Assembly (NCBI RefSeq): GCF_965638725.1
Contig: NC_134949.1
Location: 15,250,951-15,314,950 of the forward strand
Reading direction: 5' to 3'
Source: Aptenodytes patagonicus
Lineage: Eukaryota > Chordata > Aves > Sphenisciformes > Spheniscidae
DNA: 64,000 nt
The notes beneath the pieces are model-generated. The model did no database searches, was not told the DNA's origin, and worked only from the letters and a program-made list of their open reading frames with translations. A program made the translations under genes and the position numbers. This document shows, one piece after another, positions 46,401 through 64,000 of this stretch (within the stretch, counting starts at the first letter, position 1; each line of letters starts with the position of its first letter).

Positions 46401-49241
46401 TGAAACTGGCTGCTTCCTTCCCCTCCATTATCCTGGGCACTGCTGTTGAGGTTACAGGTGGTCAAGTTTTCCAGCAACTGAGTGCTTTTTTCAGACGAGA
46501 GGAGGACCTGAGAGGAAAGTGGTGTGTAGTGCTGAGATGCCACAGAGACTGTGGCTGATGAATGCTGACAGGTTGCACATGCACGGAGAATGAGTGTTGG
46601 AGATGTCTTGGCCAAGATGGGTAGATTTCATGGCAGTGACAAAATGTTCGGGGCAACTTCACCAGTTCCTTGAGAAATTTCAAATACTGGCTCTAAAAGG
46701 TAGAGGGAGCTAGGACAGAGTGTGTTTTCCTCAAACTCACTTCCTGAGAAAAATAACCTCTAAAAAGAAATCAATCTTAGCTGCCAAGCAAAATGATGCT
46801 CTGAGAAAGAAGAGCATGTCTATGGTGGAGGGTATTTTCTTTTTTTAACCCTGGCAAACTGTTAATTTCAGAGGTTGTGAGTGGCACATTGGCGGTAGGT
46901 AAGAGACTATCAGATTTTTTTGCCAATAGAGGGAGCTTTCCCCCTCCCCCCCGCTTTTAATAAGAAGGGTGTTTTACGAGATGGGAAGCGTGCATATGTT
47001 AAAAAAAAAAACCACCACCACTACTTCACTGTTGCTAAAAGACCTTTCAGTTGTTTCATATTTTGCTCTCCTCAAGAGTCATTATTTTTGTAGGATATGT
47101 ACTGCTGTAGGATGTGTACTCCTTATTGCTCTTCAAAATGGTTGGTATTTCACTGGAAAAGTTATAAGGAAAAAGGAAACGATTAGAGGTTTTTCTGTCT
47201 TTTCTTTCTGATTTGTACATGTTTTCCCAAATCTTTTCCTGTGGGGACTTTTTTTAGTAAAGGAACAGCTCTTCAGGTTGTAGTTAACCACAAGAATTAG
47301 GGTTGAAAGTCCATGGTTTAAATTTTTCCCAAATCTTAAGTCATCATTTCTAGTGGATTTCACTGTGTGTTTGTAATCATATAGGAGGAAGATTGCCCAT
47401 CGGTTCTATTGCTGGGGTTACCACACAAGATCCTTGGCAGACACCATCTCCATGTGATGCCTGTATGGAGACTGGCTTAAAACACTCTAATGAATTTGAG
47501 TTGGGAATTCTCAAAGGGCTATCACCATGAAAATAAAAATAAGGAAACATTGCAGATTTAGGTGTCTTTAGTATTTTTATTTAACTCTTTTATAAAGTAA
47601 TTAGGCTCTCCAAAATATAATGTTTTTAAAATGTTTTATTTGGATTCATTAGATTTATTGCCTGGATTATTCTTAGCTATTTTTAAAAGGCTTTAAGCAT
47701 GTCTTCTATGCATGTGTGTTAAAATTAAATTGGTGTACTGTTGGTGTATTTTTACTGTTGTAACAGGAAAAGCATTCTGACTTTTTTTTAAATGAGCGAT
47801 CATATGTATAATCAACTTGGTTAAAACTTCCTTCCTGGTAAGTGCATCACTTCCTTTGCATCTGGATATGAGGGCGAGTAAGAAAAGCAGAACAGCTTAA
47901 ACAAAGAAATTTTTTGTGTGAATGATCTTCCTTTAAAAAAATAGGAACTTCAGACATTAAACAAATGAATCGTCTTCAGCAATTCAGCCTTTATTTTATA
48001 AGCAGGTAATATTTCCTTGTGCTTTGTGAATTATAGAGGTGGTGTGTCCACGGTCGTTGCTTTCCGGAACTTGAAAAAATAATTTTAGTTAGCATGCTAT
48101 GTTGTTTCAGTTTAACCTTTTATATTTTTATCTTCTTGTTTTGTTATCTGCTAAGGCATCGTTACAGTGGTTTTAGTTTTTCCAGCAGTTAGAGAAAGAT
48201 TCTATGTGTAGAGCATCATCTGGAAAAGAAGTTTAGTATGTTGCTGTAACTTAGCTTGTGCGAGCGCGTTAATCAGCGCTGCCTTCCTCTCCCAAGCTCT
48301 TGGTGAATAATTTCCACTTTTATATCGTTCAATGGAGATTAACTGTGAGCAACAATATTTTTTGTTTACTGAAAGCTGATAAGGTAGACTACTCGTGTTT
48401 GAAGTTGTTTTACAGGTGTTTTAGGTGTGATTTGATGTATAGGGTAATAAATCGGCATCAGCTTGGGTGCTTTTTCTTCTGTAACAAACTAATAGTTTAT
48501 ACTGGAAGTGTTTACTTTTAAAATGGATGGATGTTATCAGTCTGGTGAATTAATGTATTTAAAAGAAGCCTATCTAAGGATACTGGGCTTGAATTTAGAT
48601 GCATGTTAAGTATCTGTCTTCAGAAGTAGTCCCTGACTTTTGCATCCTAAGGGCTTTTTTTGGTGTAAGTCCTTATTCCTCATCACTAAAAAGAGAGGCA
48701 GAGGAAAATGGGAATAGGCTCAACCTCTGTCCAGTCTGCAAATAAATTGCTTGTTTTGTTACTTTCTGTCATTCCTGGAGCTCGATGGGATCGAGTTATG
48801 CTCATACACGGTAGTGTGTCTTTTGATTTCTATGAAAATCTACTTACGGTAATATCAGCAGCATCAAAACAGATGAAGCAGCAGAAGAATCAGTGCTTGA
48901 TCAAATAGCTGCAAGAACAAATCAGTATGGAGGAAATACATAGTCAGACTGCTTATTCTCAGTGAAATCTGGGAAGGCTGTTTGAAAGCTCTATTTTAAT
49001 TATTTAATCATTGGAGGGTTGTTGTGTTTTTTTTATATTTGGTACTGAATTGAGTGGATTCCGTCTGAGGTAGCTTATGTAAATCAAGTATTTATGACCA
49101 GAAATTAAGGGGAAGGGGAAGTATAAAAAGCGTATACATAGCAGGATTCTGATTGGCCTGTGATTTTAATTAAGAGTTAAAAAATAAGAGTAAAGAAAAA
49201 TGTAAATGAGAAGGTAATCAAGTATTTGTATGTTTTGCTAG
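43431..49241 (+). other. PIK3CG intron 1
   Basis: The stretch between the CpG-island donor and the acceptor before the start codon. It contains AT-rich sequence and no recognised gene or repeat. It may carry regulatory elements, but none can be named. Confidence 0.5.
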
Positions 49242-55620
<6,379 letters not shown>

Positions 55621-55715
55621 TAAAAATACAGCCAACTTACGCTGAAGTTACTGGCATTATTAAAACCCTTTGTCAAGAAATGCATGCTGATTGTAGTATT
55701 TTTTTTTACCTCTAG

Positions 55716-60026
<4,311 letters not shown>

Positions 60027-60948
60027 TGAGTTTCTACAAATCCTTTTTGGAAAAAATCTCCTATTTGCAAGTATGTGTAATTTGGTAAAAATTTTTGCTA
60101 ATATGTCTCAAGGTCTTATTTCATTGTGAGTACAATGACATTTCATGGACTCCATAAGTTTTTGTTCCCAAAGCTATTAGCATTTTTCAAAATGTAATGA
60201 CATGCCACCATGCACTAAAAAAATGCAACAACCCATAAAATCCTAATCATTAAATGGCAATTATGATTTTTCAGTTACTTATGAACCAGGAATTCCAGAA
60301 TAGAAAGTATTACATACTACAGTTGTACTAGACATAATTAGTTGAGAAAACATTTCAAATAATGCAATTTCAGTAGTTTTAGTGCTGAATTTCTCAAGAT
60401 TAAAAATGTAATAAAACTAAATAGGGAATTTATGTTCTTATTTTATGAATGATTATGTTAAATTAGTTGCACAAATGCCATTTTCCCCATGAACTTGAAC
60501 GATTTGCTAAAGGAATTGAATGAAGCAATCTGGAATAACTGAAGTTGCTAGAAGTCACAAGGGTGGATGATGTGGTAAATTGCATTGGACAATGATTATG
60601 TTCCGGTTTTGCAAAGCACCTGTCAGAGTGCTGTTGTGAAGGTCTGTTATTTGCTACTTTTTTCAGAATCTCTTGTTCGTGGTTTAAAAGGGTTTTTTTC
60701 TGTCTGAAGCAGATTTACAAGCTAAATCCAGTTTCAGAGAGTCAAGGCATGCTTTTTCCTTTATCATGGACAGTGTTAAAAGTTGTGCAGGTTCAGTGAG
60801 GCTTTATGTGGCAATTGAATACCATTCCTTACATGTGCTTTCATTGTGTTTCTTGTGGTATAACTGATTGGAAGTTGGTAAACTACTGTGTAGTTGGTGT
60901 GTAAAAAGGTTAGTTGTGTTGGTGTTGGAGTACAATGGCTAGCAATAA

Positions 60949-61116
<168 letters not shown>

Positions 61117-61315
61117 TGACAGCCAAAATGTGTAAAATGAATAACATGAATATTTTAAAATATTTTAAAACCTTTTTACTTTTCAGAAGTGTGTATACCT
61201 TATCTTTACTGTCCATATGAAATATGAGGTTGTCTTTTGTTTTTTAAACTGTGTATGGCAAGGCTGACATCAAAACTGGATCTTCTTTCTTGTACTACAG
61301 TTTTTTATGTTACTG

Positions 61316-61826
61316 TGTTGTGGGTTAACCCCGCTGGCATGGGGAAAGAGGAAAGGAAGAGTAAAAGCGAGAAAACTTGTGGGTTGAGATAAAATTGTTT
61401 AATAAGCAAAAGAGAAGTGGAAGAAGAGAGAAAGAAAACAAAACAAGTGATGCAAAGGCAGTCACACACCACATCCCATGGGTAGACCAATGCCCAGCCA
61501 GTTCCTATGCAAAAGATGGTTAACCTACCTAACCCCCTTCCTCTCTGTTTTATTGCTGAGCATGACATTATTCAGCATGGAATATTTCTTTGCTTGGTTT
61601 GGATCATCTGCCTGGTTGTGTCTCCTCCCAACCTCCTGTGCACCCCTGATCTATTCACAGTGGGGCAGAGTGAGAAACAGGCAGCCTTGATGCTCTGCAA
61701 ACACTGTTCAGCAATAGCTGGAACATCAGTGCGTTACCAGCATTGTTTTGGTCACCAACCTAAACCACATCACCATGCGAGCTGCTCTTCAAGAAAATTA
61801 ACTTCATCCCAGCCAGACCCAGTACA
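61316..61826 (-). mobile_element. Solo LTR of the ERVL-like family (D1)
   Basis: 511 bp, read on the minus strand as TGTACTGGG...CCCACAACA. It is flanked by perfect 5-bp target duplications TACTG (61311-61315 and 61827-61831). The ends align with the family, but the middle (around GCCCAGCCAGTTCC on the plus strand) differs from the other LTR types here. It results from recombination between the two LTRs of a former provirus. Confidence 0.92.
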
Positions 61827-62261
61827 TACTGTTACCCTGTTTTCTCCTGCCATGTGCCATACATACTGCACATTTTGGTGTTCTGGAGAAGGAATCTTAT
61901 TTAGTGCAAGATGGCCTGTTTTTCTGGTGAAGCATTTTTATCATTTATTTATGCAATGGGTGAAGTTACAAATGACAAAGTAATCGGTAGGTAGCATTGC
62001 TCTAGTAATATTTCAGTGATTGTTCTGACAAACTGGTTTGTTAGCACTTCTGGGGTTATTTATGGGAAAAAATGGACATACTTGCTAATGTATTCAATCT
62101 CAGCTCATGTAGAAATCATACAATATATTTATTAATACTTTATAAAACAGTAGAGGTTGCCTGGGCACAGGACAGATGAGGAAATGTAAACCCTGGTTCT
62201 GTAACTGATAATCTTGAATGGCTGAACACTTTCTGTATTTCTCTCTTAATCTGTAAAATAG

Positions 62262-62856
62262 TGTCATGGTTTATCCCCAGCCGGCAACTAAGCCCCACAC
62301 AGCTGCTTGCTCACTCCCCCTTGGTGGGATGGGGGAGAATTTTGGAAGAGTAAAAGTGAGAAAACTTGTGGGTTGAGATAAAGACAGTTTAACAGGTAAA
62401 GCAAAAGCCATGCACGCAAGCAAAGCAAAACAAGGAATTCATTTACTAGTTCCCATCGGCAGGCAGGTGTTCAGCCATCTCCAGGAAAGCAGGGCTCCAT
62501 CACGCGTAACGGTTACTTGGGAAGACAAACGCCATCACTCCGAACGTCCCCCCCTTCCTTCTTCTTCACCCATCTTTATATGCTGAGCATGACGTCATAT
62601 GGTGTGGAATATCCCTCTGGTCAGTTGGGGTCAGCTGTCCCGGCTGTGTCCACTCCCAGATTCTTGTGCACCCCCAGTCTACTCACTGGTGGAGTGGGGT
62701 GAGAAGCAGAAAAGGCCTTGACTGTGTGTAAGCACTGCTCAGCAATAATGAAAACATCCCTGTGTTACCAACACTGTTTTCAGCACAAATCCAAAACATA
62801 GCCCCATACTAGCTACTATGAAGAAAATTAACTCTATCCCAGCCAAAACCAGCACA
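62262..62856 (-). mobile_element. Solo LTR of the ERVL-like family (D2)
   Basis: 595 bp, read on the minus strand as TGTGCTGGTTTTGGC...CCATGACA. It is flanked by AATAG on the left and AATAA on the right, a 5-bp target duplication with one change. It is very similar in layout to the LTR at 6639-7237, with a TATA-like ATATAAAG on the minus strand near 62578. Confidence 0.9.
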
Positions 62857-62971
62857 AATAAACAAGTAAATTTAGCCCCATCTCAGAAGTCTGGGTAGTG
62901 TTATTTGTGTGAGTAATAAGTAATGTCCAAATAATTTGAAATAACTTAGCATATACATTTGGTTTTACTAG

Positions 62972-64000
<1,029 letters not shown>

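Overview
This window is bird genomic DNA. The evidence is a CCDC71L-like gene followed by PIK3CG in the order known from vertebrates, chicken-repeat-1 (CR1) LINEs with the typical avian 3' end, and several copies of an ERVL-like (class III) endogenous retrovirus. The species cannot be named from sequence alone. There are no bacterial genes, tRNAs, rRNAs or CRISPR arrays.

Layout, left to right. (1) 1-4633: a minus-strand ERVL-like provirus running off the left edge. A 2.2-kb minus-strand CR1 with an unbroken reverse-transcriptase frame has inserted into its gag. (2) 6639-8580: a plus-strand member of the same LTR family with an intact 5' LTR and primer-binding site. It has no gag or pol; its inside holds about eleven copies of a ~48-bp repeat. 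(3) 11626-12471: CCDC71L on the minus strand, one coding exon in a CpG island. (4) 13306-14400: an old minus-strand CR1 broken by a plus-strand CR1. (5) 16648-23481: a nearly complete plus-strand provirus (LTR-gag-pro-RT-RNaseH-integrase-LTR) with 5-bp target duplications, several stops and frameshifts, no env and no visible dUTPase. (6) 23.5-42 kb: mostly single-copy-looking AT-rich intergenic DNA. It contains a GC-rich patch at 26.7-27.2 kb, ancient CR1 remnants at 29.3 and 41.9 kb, and an orphan CpG island at 34.0 kb. (7) 42.3 kb to the end: PIK3CG on the plus strand. It has a CpG-island promoter with a likely noncoding first exon, one giant coding exon (668 codons) and five further coding exons that I could join in frame up to the start of the kinase domain. 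The rest of the kinase domain lies beyond the window. PIK3CG introns carry a CR1 and two antisense solo LTRs.

The host genes look ordinary. Most of the unusual signal is in the retroviral family. The two LTRs of one provirus share a 285-bp perfectly identical core flanked by ~10% diverged ends. Gag starts with a very hydrophobic segment. An amber codon separates gag and pol in the same frame. One family member has swapped its coding region for a tandem repeat.
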